DNA of 64,000 bases. Origin: Hymenobacter crusticola. GTDB taxonomy: Bacteria > Bacteroidota > Bacteroidia > Cytophagales > Hymenobacteraceae. The position numbers were made by a program, and so were the translations under genes. Below are positions 42,199-51,623 of this stretch, piece by piece. Position 1 is the first letter of the stretch; each line of letters starts with the position of its first letter. The DNA is taken from positions 310,001-374,000 of the forward strand of contig NZ_MTSE01000005.1 in NCBI RefSeq assembly GCF_002154225.1, written 5' to 3'. The notes under the pieces were generated by a model that saw nothing but the letters and a program-made list of their open reading frames with translations, was not told where the DNA came from and did not search any database.

Positions 42199-43485
42199 AT
42201 GAACACCAAGCTGCGTCTTACCATCCTGAGCTTCTTACAGTTTTTTATTTGGGGTTCGTGGCTGATAACTATTGGGGCGTACTGGTTCCAGACCAAGCAA
42301 TGGTCGGGGGCGAAGTTCGGACTCATCTTTTCCACCATGGGGTTGGCGTCTATCGTGATGCCGTCGCTCATGGGCATCCTGGCCGATAAGTACATCAACG
42401 CCGAAAAGCTTTACGGTATTCTGCACTTGCTGGGCGGCGTGATGCTGGCCATCGTTCCCTCAGTGGCCTCGCCCGAAACGATGTTCTTGGTGATGCTGCT
42501 GAACATGGTGTTCTACATGCCTACGCTATCGTTGTCTATTGCCGTCTCGTATTCGGTCTTGAAGCGCGAGGGCCTCGACGTAGTCAAGGATTATCCACCG
42601 ATCAGGGTGTGGGGCACCATCGGCTTCATTGCGGCCATGTGGACGGTGAGTTTGCTAGGTTTCGAGAAATCAGGTAATCAGTTCTACGTCGCCGCTATTG
42701 CCGCTATTATACTAGGGCTTTACGCGTTTACCCTACCCAAGTGCCCGCCTCTTTCCAAGGGTACGCCTAGCCGCTCCTTGGTCGATACCCTAGGTCTGAA
42801 GTCGTTTGCCCTGCTGCGCGACCCGAAGATGCTGACCTTCTTCCTGTTTGCAATGCTCCTGGGGGCGGCTTTGCAGCTTACTAATGCTTACGGCGACACC
42901 TTCTTGCACGATTTCGACAAGATACCGGCCTACCAGGACACCTTCGCGGTGCAGCACCCGGCCATGATCATGTCCATCTCACAGATCTCTGAAACGTTGT
43001 TCATCTTGGCTATTCCGTTCTTTCTGCGACGCTTCGGTATCAAGCAGGTGATGCTATTCAGCATGGTCGCGTGGGTGTTACGTTTTGGCCTGTTAGCCTA
43101 CGGCAACCCTGGCACGGGCCTGTGGATGATCATCCTGTCGTGCATCGTGTATGGCATGGCGTTCGACTTCTTCAACATTTCCGGCTCCTTGTTCGTCGAA
43201 ACACAAACGACCTCATCCATCCGTGCTAGCGCGCAAGGCTTGTTTATGATGATGACCAATGGCTTTGGCGCGGTGCTAGGTAGCTCGGTCAGCGGCTGGG
43301 TGATTCAGGAGTACTTCACCAATCCCGCCGACCAGAGCAAGGATTGGCATAGCATCTGGCTAGCTTTTGCAGCTTACGCGCTGGTCATTGCTGTACTATT
43401 CGTTCTGCTTTTCAGACATAAGCACGATCCGGATTCTGTCAATGCCGCTCAAACCGAGCCTGTGCTGGCCACTGGAGAAGCATAA
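42199..43485 (+). CDS. MFS nucleoside:proton symporter, NupG/XapB type
   Basis: A 12-helix inner-membrane transporter of the nucleoside:H+ symporter group. It begins MNTKLRLTILSFLQFFIWGS, the family hallmark, followed by SWLITIGAYWF; further marks are FSTMGLASIVMPSLMGILAD, YPPIRVWGTIGFIAAMW and FFNISGSLFVETQT. The start at 42199 is preferred over 42124 because the longer N-terminus is not family-like. It brings intact nucleosides into the cytoplasm. It is upstream of an adenosine deaminase, a NUP-family protein, a TonB receptor and a purine-base permease, which supports a shared role. Confidence 0.88.
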   Translation: MNTKLRLTILSFLQFFIWGSWLITIGAYWFQTKQWSGAKFGLIFSTMGLASIVMPSLMGILADKYINAEKLYGILHLLGGVMLAIVPSVASPETMFLVMLLNMVFYMPTLSLSIAVSYSVLKREGLDVVKDYPPIRVWGTIGFIAAMWTVSLLGFEKSGNQFYVAAIAAIILGLYAFTLPKCPPLSKGTPSRSLVDTLGLKSFALLRDPKMLTFFLFAMLLGAALQLTNAYGDTFLHDFDKIPAYQDTFAVQHPAMIMSISQISETLFILAIPFFLRRFGIKQVMLFSMVAWVLRFGLLAYGNPGTGLWMIILSCIVYGMAFDFFNISGSLFVETQTTSSIRASAQGLFMMMTNGFGAVLGSSVSGWVIQEYFTNPADQSKDWHSIWLAFAAYALVIAVLFVLLFRHKHDPDSVNAAQTEPVLATGEA

Positions 43486-43510
43486 TAGCTCAGTTGATCT
43501 TGTTCAATAA

Positions 43511-43556
43511 GCAAAAAGAAGAGGCGACCAGTATACTGGTCGCCTCTTCTTTTTGC
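43511..43556 (+). terminator. Terminator after the nucleoside symporter
   Basis: A 46-nt perfect palindrome (23 bp per arm, centre GTATAC) ends in a T-run. The tip of at least four bases will be a loop. Confidence 0.85.
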
Positions 43557-44007
43557 AGCTGCCGCCCCTCTTGCTTGAAAGGCACTTTGCTTTCTTTGAT
43601 ACTATTTTTCATTCTTATACCCTTCTAGAGCATAGGTCTTTTTCACATTAACCTATACTTTTATTCAAATACCCCTTGTACTGCTAAGCTATTTCGGTAA
43701 AGTGTACATAATCTTTGTATTTATCCTAATCCGTTGCTAGGTTGCCTTCTCATTCTTGGAGCTAGGTATTGCTAAGCTAGGTTGGATGTTCTTCTCAGTC
43801 TATTTATTTCGGAAGAAAGGCACCGTATAGCTTGCTAGCAGTTGCTTTATTTTATCCGTGGGCTAGAGCAATTTGGATCTATCTATTATAGTCTAGCTGT
43901 GGTTGAACGAACGGATGGTGTAAGCATTGGGAAGTCATTGTTGCAAAAAAGCTGGTGTTAGCGCTGCTCCTTTCTTAAGCACCCTTGAGAAGCGTTTTTT
44001 TATAGGC
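43557..44007. other. AT-rich leader region before the deaminase operon
   Basis: About 450 bases with no convincing gene. The stretch is AT-rich from 43610 on and contains three copies of GCTAGGTTG or AGCTAGGT (about 43737, 43760 and 43778). GTTGAACGA at 43902-43910 resembles the core of the intergenic repeats, without clear arms. The promoter of the downstream genes is probably here; I see no exact TTTG-N19-TAnnTTTG match. Confidence 0.45.
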
Positions 44008-45597
44008 ATGGCTGTTAAAAGCCTAGCGCCTTTGAAGTGGTTCGTCTACCTTTTTATGGTTGCTGGCTGCTCGACCAGCCATTTGCCCAACGCGGCTACG
44101 CTTCGTGCACCGAATAATGCGTACCGGCCGAGCCAGAACGCCGCCGCGTATGAGAGGCAGCGCCGAGCGTTACTAGCCGCGGATAGCGCGCGGGCATTCA
44201 ACGCCGCCATCGTGTTATCGGCCGAAGAGCAGCAGGCGAACCGAAAGCTCATTTATTTGCGGCAGCAGTTGCTCGGGCACTACGACTCCACGCACTATTT
44301 CCCGCCGGGGCGCAATTTCTACCGGGCGCGGAACCACATGTACGCCACGAAGTTGTTTCAGCTGCTGCGCAAAATGCCGAAGGGCGGCATTCATCACTTG
44401 CACCCGAACGCGGGCGGCAGTTCATGGTGGATTGTGCAGCGCGCGTTGCGGGAGCCGCAATGTTACGTGTACTGGCAACCCGATAACCAGCAGTACGTTA
44501 AGGGCCAAATCTTCTTTTTTAGGCCGCGCGAAGCTCCCGCGGGCTTCTACCCCACTCAGATTCTGAACGACACTGTTCAAAATTTCCCCCAGAAGCTGCA
44601 CGACTTGCTGACCTTCGACGCAGCCGAAAGTCAAGATTCGGTGGATGTATGGCGCGAGTTTGAGCGCTGCTTCCAGCGGCTAGGGGGCTTTACGAGCTAC
44701 CAGCCAATTTTCAAAGACTTGTACACGGCCACCTTCGATTCGCTGGCTGCCGATGGCGTGCAGCACGTGGAGTTGCGCACGTCGCTCAATGGCAGCTTGT
44801 ACGACTTGCAGCACCCAGCCGGCTCCTTTCCCGCCGACTCGATCATTCGGTATTTTCAGCAGGCGTCCCAACGTATTCGGGCTCAGCGCGACCCGACTTT
44901 TACGTTTAAGCTGATTTATACCAACACGCGTTTCCGCTCGCTGGATATTATTACGGCGGATCTGCGAAAAGCATTTGAGCTGCGCAAGCGCTATCCTAGC
45001 TCGGTGGTCGCCTACGATCTGGTGGCCCACGAAGATGCAGGCCACACCACCGACTACTTCCGGAAGGCATGGTTTACGCGCGACTCGCTGACGCGCGTCT
45101 ACGGCATCGACATGCCGCTTTGCCTGCACGACGGGGAAAGTGCCTGGCAGCACACCAACAACCTGTACGACGCGGCTTTGCTGAACAGCACCCGCATTGG
45201 GCACGGCTTCAACCTGTCCTTCTTCCCCGCGGCCGAGGAACTGGTGCGCAAGAACGACATCTGCCTTGAGGTCAGCCCGCTTAGCAACCAGATTCTGGAT
45301 TACATCGGCGACTTGCGCATGCACCCGGCGCACGCCTGGATTAAGCACGGCATCCAGATTTCCATCAGCCCCGACGATCCGGAGATTTTTGACTACGTGG
45401 GCGTCACACCCGACTATTGGTCGATTCTGCTGGCCTGGGAGCTAGACCTGCGCGACTTGAAAAAGCTAGCCCTCAACGGCATCGAATACAGCTACCTGAG
45501 CGCCGCCGAAAAAAAGCTAGCTCTTGCTGCTTGGCAGCAGAAATGGAAGGCTTTCGTGGCGAAGATCAACCAGGAAGTAGCCCTCCAAAACAAGTAG
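44008..45597 (+). CDS. Adenosine deaminase-like lipoprotein (ADGF type)
   Basis: The start at 44008 gives a lipoprotein signal with lipobox VAGC and Cys21; the frame is open upstream to 43927. The catalytic domain has the amidohydrolase motifs of adenosine deaminases: MPKGGIHHLHPNAGG (zinc His-x-His), CLHDGES (His and Glu), STRIGHGFNLSF, VSPLSNQIL and ISPDDPEIF (Asp pair). Its N-terminal region is longer than in cytosolic Add and resembles secreted ADGF/CECR1-like enzymes. It would convert adenosine to inosine at the outer membrane or in the periplasm. The NUP-family gene follows after 43 bp. Confidence 0.87.
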   Translation: MAVKSLAPLKWFVYLFMVAGCSTSHLPNAATLRAPNNAYRPSQNAAAYERQRRALLAADSARAFNAAIVLSAEEQQANRKLIYLRQQLLGHYDSTHYFPPGRNFYRARNHMYATKLFQLLRKMPKGGIHHLHPNAGGSSWWIVQRALREPQCYVYWQPDNQQYVKGQIFFFRPREAPAGFYPTQILNDTVQNFPQKLHDLLTFDAAESQDSVDVWREFERCFQRLGGFTSYQPIFKDLYTATFDSLAADGVQHVELRTSLNGSLYDLQHPAGSFPADSIIRYFQQASQRIRAQRDPTFTFKLIYTNTRFRSLDIITADLRKAFELRKRYPSSVVAYDLVAHEDAGHTTDYFRKAWFTRDSLTRVYGIDMPLCLHDGESAWQHTNNLYDAALLNSTRIGHGFNLSFFPAAEELVRKNDICLEVSPLSNQILDYIGDLRMHPAHAWIKHGIQISISPDDPEIFDYVGVTPDYWSILLAWELDLRDLKKLALNGIEYSYLSAAEKKLALAAWQQKWKAFVAKINQEVALQNK

Positions 45598-45640
45598 TAG
45601 CCACCCAACCCATACCACTTCACACCATACCAGTACCTGC

Positions 45641-46726
45641 ATGAGAAAACTTTTCCCTGCTCTGTTTTTCCTCTTTACCACACTTACTGTTTCTAGGCAA
45701 GCTCCCGCTTCTAAGAACAAGCCATCGGCTAAGCCCATTCCGGTGCGGGTCGTGATTATCACCATGTTTGAGCGTGGCGAAGACACGGGCGATACGCCGG
45801 GCGAGTTTCAATACTGGGTGGAGCGCCTACCGCTCAAAGAGACTATTGCTTTTCCGCAGGGCTACCGCAACCTGCGCTACAGCCCCGAAAAACAAGTGCT
45901 CGGCATTTGCACGGGCATGGGCACGGCTAGGTCAGCAGCCTCCATCATGGCGCTTGGCATGGACCCGCGCTTCGACTTGTCGCACGCGTACTGGATGGTG
46001 GCGGGCATTGCCGGCATCGACCCGGCCGATGGTAGCACCGGCTCGGCGGTGTGGTCGGAGTGGCTGGTCGACGGCGACCTAGCCCACGAAATCGACTCGC
46101 GCGAGATGCCGAAAGAGTGGACGACGGGCTACATCCCGCTGAGCAAGACCAAGCCGTACCAGGAGCCCGCCCGCGCCGGCGAGTACAACAACGCCATGCA
46201 CCTCAACGCCGGCCTGGTGCACTGGGCCTACAACCTGACCAAAGACCTGAAGCTGCCCGACAACGACAAGATCCGGGAGATGCGAATGGCTTATACCAAC
46301 TACTCCGCCGCCCAACAACCCCCTAAGGTGATGATGGGCGACCATCTAGCCGCCATGACCTACTGGCACGGCCAGTACGCCAATGAGTGGGCCAACGATT
46401 GGGTGAACTATTGGACCCAAGGTAAGGGCAACTTCGTGACCTCGGCCATGGAAGATACCGGCACGGGGCAGTCGTTGGAATTTTTGGCCAAAGCCGGCAA
46501 AGTGGACTTTCAGCGCTACATGGTGCTCCGCACGGCCAGCAACTTCACGATGCAGCACCCCGGCATTACGGCCATTCAGAGCCTAGCTAATGAAGAACAC
46601 GGCCAAGACAAAGGCTACTCGGCTTACCTCCCGTCGCTCGAGTCGGCTTACATGACCGGCGAAAAGGTAGTGAACAACCTTGTGAGCAATTGGGCCACTT
46701 ATAAAGACAAAATCCCCGGCAACTAA
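45641..46726 (+). CDS. NUP-family secreted nucleoside-processing protein ('purine nucleoside permease')
   Basis: A signal peptide (MRKLFPALFFLFTTLTVSRQ) is followed by a soluble domain that matches the NUP family: RVVIITMFERGEDTGDTPGE, ICTGMGTARSAASIMALGMD, AHAYWMVAGIAGIDP-like segment, then EDTGTGQSLEFLAKAGKVD and RTASNFTMQHPG. The family is named after a Candida purine nucleoside permease, but this protein has no membrane helix and the glycine-rich pattern resembles nucleoside phosphorylases. I infer a periplasmic nucleoside-cleaving or binding role. It lies between the deaminase and the TonB receptor in the same direction. Confidence 0.8.
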   Translation: MRKLFPALFFLFTTLTVSRQAPASKNKPSAKPIPVRVVIITMFERGEDTGDTPGEFQYWVERLPLKETIAFPQGYRNLRYSPEKQVLGICTGMGTARSAASIMALGMDPRFDLSHAYWMVAGIAGIDPADGSTGSAVWSEWLVDGDLAHEIDSREMPKEWTTGYIPLSKTKPYQEPARAGEYNNAMHLNAGLVHWAYNLTKDLKLPDNDKIREMRMAYTNYSAAQQPPKVMMGDHLAAMTYWHGQYANEWANDWVNYWTQGKGNFVTSAMEDTGTGQSLEFLAKAGKVDFQRYMVLRTASNFTMQHPGITAIQSLANEEHGQDKGYSAYLPSLESAYMTGEKVVNNLVSNWATYKDKIPGN

Positions 46727-46821
46727 CCTCTCTTTCCTTTCCGCAACGCTGCCCCTCCGCGCCTTTTCTGATCAGTAAAATTCCCTGCTCTCCATGAATC
46801 TTCAACCTATTTACCAAACCC

Positions 46822-49800
46822 ATGAGAAGCTTGTACTCACGAATTTTACTGCTGGTGCTGTGCCTGCTGGCCCACCAAGCGGGCTGGGCGCAGGGCGTCA
46901 CCACGTCCTCTATGACGGGCATCGTCAAGGACACCAAAGGTCAGTCGCTGCCCGGCGCTAGCGTCGTTGCTGTTCATACGCCATCCGGCACCAAGTACGG
47001 CACGGCCACGAACTCCGACGGCCGCTACAACCTACCCAACATGCGCGTGGGTGGGCCTTACACCGTGACCGTCAGCTACGTTGGCTACGAAACCAAAGTC
47101 CTCGACAACATTCAGCTAGCTCTCGGCATGGCGGGCACTTTCAGCTTCAACCTCGCCGATCAATCGAGTGCCCTGCAAGAGGTAGTGGTGACGGGTAATA
47201 AGAACGGCGTATTCAGCTCAGATCGTACGGGCGCGGCCACCAACATCACGCGTGAGGCCATCAACTCGCTGCCCACGCTGAGCCGCTCCCTCACCGACTT
47301 CACGCGCCTCACGCCCCAGGCCAACGGGCAGAGCTTCGGCGGCCAGGACAACCGCCTGAACAACATCACCGTGGACGGTTCTATTCTGAACAGCAGCTTT
47401 GGCCTGGCGGGGCAGCCCGGTGGCCGCACGAACTCCTCGCCCATCAGCCTCGACGCTATCGAGCAAATTCAGGTGAACGTGGCCCCGTACGACGTGCGCC
47501 AGAGCGGCTTTGTGGGCGCAGGCGTGAACGCCGTGACGCGCAGCGGCACCAACGAGTTTTCGGGTTCGGTGTTCTACAATATTCAGGGCGATAAGTTGGT
47601 CGGCGACCGAGCCAAGAACACCAAGCTCACCGTCAATAATTTCTCTAACAAGCAGGCTGGCTTCCGCCTCGGTGGCCCGATCATCAAGGATAAGCTATTC
47701 TTCTTCGTAAATGGCGAGCTGGAGCGCCGCGTTGACCCCGCCACGCAGTACCGCGCCAACCAAGGCGGCGAAACGGTAGCTGGCAACACTACCCGCGTAC
47801 TAGCCTCCGACCTAGATAACATCAGCAACTACCTGCGTACCAACTTCGGCTACGAAACCGGTCCCTACCAAGATTACAACCTAGAGCGCCGCAGCGACAA
47901 GCTGCTCGCTAAGCTCGATTACAACATTAGCGACAAGCACCGCGCTAGCATTCGCTACAACATGCTGAACTCGCGCCAGGATGTACCGATCAACACGGGC
48001 AGCTTCGTAAGTGGCGCGCGGCGCGGTAACCTGAACTCGCTCACGTTCCAGAATTCAAACTACGTGCAGCTGGAGAAGATCCAGTCGGTGATTGGGGAGC
48101 TGAACTCGACCTTCACCCCGAAGCTTTCGAACAACCTGATCCTAGGCTACACTTACCAAAACGAGAACCGCGACCAGGGCAACGCTTTTCCGCTGGTGGA
48201 TATTCAGAGCGCTGGCACCACTTATCTCTCCTTTGGCTTCGACCCGTTCACGTACAACAACCTGCTGACGTACTCGACGCTACAGTTGCAGGACAACCTT
48301 TCGTACTACGCCGGCAACCACACCTTCACGGCTGGGTACAACCTAGAGCGCTTGAGCTACAACAACACCTTCGTGCAGAATGGCGTGGGCGTGTACACGT
48401 ATAGCTCGCTATCGGACTTCTACGCCGCTGCCAATGCCTCCTTGGCCGGCTCCCCCACCTCGCCCGTGAACCTGGTGCGCTACCAGCAGCAGTACTCGGC
48501 GCTGCCCGGCAACGCATTGCCGACCTCGCGCACCAAAGTGACCTATACGGGTCTGTACTTCCAAGACAACTGGCTGCCGAAGCCCAACGTGAGCGTGACC
48601 CTAGGTGTGCGGGCCGACGTGCCGTTCTTCGACAAGACGGGCTTGCTAAACCAAGCCGCTTCTGAGCTAACCTTCCGGGACGAAAACGGCAAACTGCTGC
48701 AAGTACGGACCGACGAAATGCCGAAAGCTAGGCCGCTTTGGTCGCCGCGAGTTGGCTTCAACTGGGATGTACTGAACAACAAAACTCTGCAAGTGCGCGG
48801 CGGTACGGGCATTTTCACCGGTCGTCCGGCATTCGTGTGGATCGGCAACCAGATCGGCCAAAACGGTATCCTGCTCGGCACAACCGACGTGACCAACACC
48901 ACGGCCATTCCGTTCAGCCCGAATATTGCGGCCAACTACCCCGCCAACCCGACCCTGCCGCCTACTTACCAGCTGAACATCACCGACCGGGACTTCCGCT
49001 TCCCGCAGGTGTGGAAGAGCAACCTAGCTATCGACAAGACCTTGTTCGCGGGCATTATCGGCACCTTGGAGTTCATCTACAATAAGAACATCAATGCGAT
49101 TCGCTACGTGAACATCAACCAGGCCGATGCGCTGGGCAACTTCGCCGGGCCCGACACGCGGGTGCGCTACCCTGGCTCGGCCGCGGCCAACCGTCTGAAC
49201 TCGACCATCACCCAGAACTACTACCTGACCAATACCAGCAAGGGCTCCTCGTACAGCCTGACGGCGCAGCTGGAGCGTCCGTTCACGAACGGCTTATTTG
49301 TGCGCGCCGCCTACAACTATGGGCACGCGAAAGACTTGCTGTCGGCCGGCACCACGGCGTCGGGTACCTACGGCGGTATTTATTCGGTGAACGGCGGCAA
49401 CTATCCTAGCCTCTCCTACTCGGATAATGACCTGCGCCACCGCGTAATTGGCTCGGTATCGTACCGGAAAGAATACGGCAACTTTGGCGCGACGCAAATC
49501 TCACTGTTCTACGAAGCGCGCAACCAAGGTCGCTTTAGCTACACCTACAGCGGTGACCAGAACGGCGACAGCTTCACTGGCAACGACTTGCTCTTTGTGC
49601 CCAACTCGGCCAGCGACCTAGCTTTTCTGCCCATTACCAACACGGCCAACGGCACCATCACCACGCTGTTCACCGCTGCCCAGCAGGCGGCGGCCTTCGA
49701 TGCGTACATCAACCAAGACAAGTATCTGAAGGATCACCGGGGCCAGTACACGGAGCGTAACGGCGTGCTGATGCCTTGGGTAGCCCGCGCTGATTTGAGC

Positions 49801-50115
49801 TTGGTACAAGAGTTCTTTGTGAACGTAGGCAAGAAGCGCAACACCCTGCAATTCCGCGCCGACGTGTTCAACGTGGGCAACCTGCTAAACCATAACTGGG
49901 GTGTAGGCGAGTTCTACATCAACCGCTCGCCGCTGATAGCGGCTGGCACTACCACCGCTGGCGTGCCGCAGTACCGCATGGCAACCCTAGGTACGGGTGC
50001 CAACCAAACCCTGCTTACTACTACCTACCAGAACTCGGCGACCCTCAGCCAAACGCCCTCGGTAGCCAGCGACGTCTGGACGGCGCAGCTCGGTATCCGC
50101 TACATTTTCAACTAA
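46822..50115 (+). CDS. TonB-dependent outer-membrane receptor, Oar-like
   Basis: Parts in order: signal peptide (MRSLYSRILLLVLCLLAHQA, cut after GWAQ), a carboxypeptidase-regulatory-like domain (residues 30-110; GIVKDTKGQSLPGASVVAV), a plug domain (about 120-235; LQEVVVTGNK, NNITVDGSIL, IEQIQVNVAPYDVRQSG, GVNAVTRSGTNEFSG) and a 22-strand barrel ending in WTAQLGIRYIFN. The plug has the Oar-type NxxVDG pattern. No SusD partner is next to it, so it is not a SusCD glycan importer. The neighbours suggest import of nucleosides, bases or oligonucleotides. Confidence 0.9.
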   Translation: MRSLYSRILLLVLCLLAHQAGWAQGVTTSSMTGIVKDTKGQSLPGASVVAVHTPSGTKYGTATNSDGRYNLPNMRVGGPYTVTVSYVGYETKVLDNIQLALGMAGTFSFNLADQSSALQEVVVTGNKNGVFSSDRTGAATNITREAINSLPTLSRSLTDFTRLTPQANGQSFGGQDNRLNNITVDGSILNSSFGLAGQPGGRTNSSPISLDAIEQIQVNVAPYDVRQSGFVGAGVNAVTRSGTNEFSGSVFYNIQGDKLVGDRAKNTKLTVNNFSNKQAGFRLGGPIIKDKLFFFVNGELERRVDPATQYRANQGGETVAGNTTRVLASDLDNISNYLRTNFGYETGPYQDYNLERRSDKLLAKLDYNISDKHRASIRYNMLNSRQDVPINTGSFVSGARRGNLNSLTFQNSNYVQLEKIQSVIGELNSTFTPKLSNNLILGYTYQNENRDQGNAFPLVDIQSAGTTYLSFGFDPFTYNNLLTYSTLQLQDNLSYYAGNHTFTAGYNLERLSYNNTFVQNGVGVYTYSSLSDFYAAANASLAGSPTSPVNLVRYQQQYSALPGNALPTSRTKVTYTGLYFQDNWLPKPNVSVTLGVRADVPFFDKTGLLNQAASELTFRDENGKLLQVRTDEMPKARPLWSPRVGFNWDVLNNKTLQVRGGTGIFTGRPAFVWIGNQIGQNGILLGTTDVTNTTAIPFSPNIAANYPANPTLPPTYQLNITDRDFRFPQVWKSNLAIDKTLFAGIIGTLEFIYNKNINAIRYVNINQADALGNFAGPDTRVRYPGSAAANRLNSTITQNYYLTNTSKGSSYSLTAQLERPFTNGLFVRAAYNYGHAKDLLSAGTTASGTYGGIYSVNGGNYPSLSYSDNDLRHRVIGSVSYRKEYGNFGATQISLFYEARNQGRFSYTYSGDQNGDSFTGNDLLFVPNSASDLAFLPITNTANGTITTLFTAAQQAAAFDAYINQDKYLKDHRGQYTERNGVLMPWVARADLSLVQEFFVNVGKKRNTLQFRADVFNVGNLLNHNWGVGEFYINRSPLIAAGTTTAGVPQYRMATLGTGANQTLLTTTYQNSATLSQTPSVASDVWTAQLGIRYIFN

Positions 50116-50124
50116 GATTCCGGC

Positions 50125-50157
50125 AAAAGGCCGTCGTGCTGCGCACGACGGCCTTTT
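50125..50157 (+). terminator. Terminator after the TonB receptor
   Basis: A 15-bp GC-rich perfect stem (50125-50139 and 50143-50157) with a 3-nt loop and T-run. It limits read-through into the permease gene 28 bp later. Confidence 0.85.
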
Positions 50158-50184
50158 TAATTTTTAGGCTAGCTTTCTGCCCTG

Positions 50185-51480
50185 ATGCAAACCCAACTCG
50201 AAAAGCTGTTTCGGCTTCAACACCACCAGACGACGATCCGGACCGAAGTGGTGGCCGGCCTCACGACGTATCTCACGATGGCCTACATCGTGTTTGTGGT
50301 ACCCACTACCCTCGGTGCCGCCGGCCTGGATAAGCAGGCCCTCATCGCCGTGACGTGCCTGGTCACGGCCTTGTCGACGGCGTTGATGGGCCTAGGTGCC
50401 AACGTACCGATAGCCGTGGCGCCGGGGCTAGGGATGACTGCTTTCTTTACGTACACGCTCGTGCTCACCAATCATATTCCGTGGCCGGTGGCATTAGGCA
50501 TTGGGTTTTGGGCCGGCGTACTTTTTCTGGTACTCAGCCTGATTGGGGCCCGCGAAAAGCTGGTAGAAGCCATTCCGCCTTCCATCGTCACAGCTATTCC
50601 GGTGGGCATCGGCATGTTTTTGCTGTTCATTGGCCTGCGCAACATGGGCGTAGTGGTAGCCAATCCCAACACGCTGGTGATGCTTGGCAACTTTACGCCG
50701 TCAGTAGTTATCAGCGTAGGCGGGCTTTTCGTGACCCTAGCTTTGCTGATTCGCAACGTGAAGGGTGCGATTCTACTGGGTATTGTGCTAGCTACGCTTG
50801 TCGCCGCTTTGGCCGGTTTGGTAGCACCGCCTGAGGGCGTTTTTACTTCCGGCGTGCGGGTAGCGCCCGTAGCGTTTAAACTTGATGTGCTAGGTGCTTT
50901 GCGTTGGAGCCTGCTGGGACCCGTGTTTGCACTGTTCTACATCAATATGTTCGACTCACTAGGCACCTTGGTCGCTTGCGCCAGCGAGGCCGGATTGGTA
51001 CAAGAAAACGGCAAGATTGAACGCCTCAGTCGCATGCTGAACATCGATGCGGTGGCGGCCATCGTCAGTAGTTTACTTGGCACTTCGCCTAGCACTGCCT
51101 ATATCGAATCGGCCACGGGCATTGCAGCGGGTGGTCGTACGGGGCTCACAGCGTTGGTTACAAGTCTGCTCTTCTTAGGCTCGCTGATTGTCATACCGCT
51201 TATCAGCATAGTGCCGGCTTACGCTACGGCGCCTTCCCTGGTCATTGTCGGCTTGCTCATGATCAGTCAAATCCGCCACCTTGATTTCAGCAAGTTTGAG
51301 GAGTATATTCCGGCGCTCTTCACCATCCTGATGATGCCTCTTAGCTTCTCTATTGCTACTGGCATGGCCTGCGGTTTTCTTTCCTGGGGCCTCATCCGAT
51401 TGCTGTTATTTCGGCCGCGCGAAATAAGTGGCGTGCTGTACGTGATTATGGCGCTTTCTCTGATTAGCTTGCTGCTCTGA
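50185..51480 (+). CDS. Purine-base permease, NCS2 family (AzgA type)
   Basis: A 12-14 helix inner-membrane symporter for adenine, guanine or hypoxanthine. AzgA-like features are TEVVAGLTTYLTMAYIVFV near the start, GLGANVPIAVAPGLGMTAFF, then the substrate segment FYINMFDSLGTLVACASEAG and GTSPSTAYIESATGIAAGGR. Length 431 is normal. As the last plus-strand gene of the block, it would take up the base released from nucleosides in the periplasm. Ndk follows on the other strand. Confidence 0.92.
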   Translation: MQTQLEKLFRLQHHQTTIRTEVVAGLTTYLTMAYIVFVVPTTLGAAGLDKQALIAVTCLVTALSTALMGLGANVPIAVAPGLGMTAFFTYTLVLTNHIPWPVALGIGFWAGVLFLVLSLIGAREKLVEAIPPSIVTAIPVGIGMFLLFIGLRNMGVVVANPNTLVMLGNFTPSVVISVGGLFVTLALLIRNVKGAILLGIVLATLVAALAGLVAPPEGVFTSGVRVAPVAFKLDVLGALRWSLLGPVFALFYINMFDSLGTLVACASEAGLVQENGKIERLSRMLNIDAVAAIVSSLLGTSPSTAYIESATGIAAGGRTGLTALVTSLLFLGSLIVIPLISIVPAYATAPSLVIVGLLMISQIRHLDFSKFEEYIPALFTILMMPLSFSIATGMACGFLSWGLIRLLLFRPREISGVLYVIMALSLISLLL

Positions 51481-51564
51481 GACAAGCTAATCAAGCACTT
51501 ACCCTACCGTAAGTACAATCAAAGTTTATTTTGAGTATAAAAACAGTATAAACATAGCACACGA

Positions 51565-51599
51565 AAAAACCCGCTCTGCAGCTTGCAAAGCGGGTTTTT
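51565..51599. terminator. Bidirectional terminator between the permease and ndk
   Basis: An 11-bp stem (51565-51575 and 51589-51599) with A- and T-runs and an inner TGCA/TGCA pair. It serves the two convergent genes. Confidence 0.85.
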
Positions 51600-51623
51600 A
51601 GTTGAATTCAGCTGTAGGCTAGC

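Noticed and set aside
44680..45348. 222-codon frame opposite to the adenosine deaminase gene
   Set aside because: Fully antisense to a gene with all catalytic motifs; no domain of its own.
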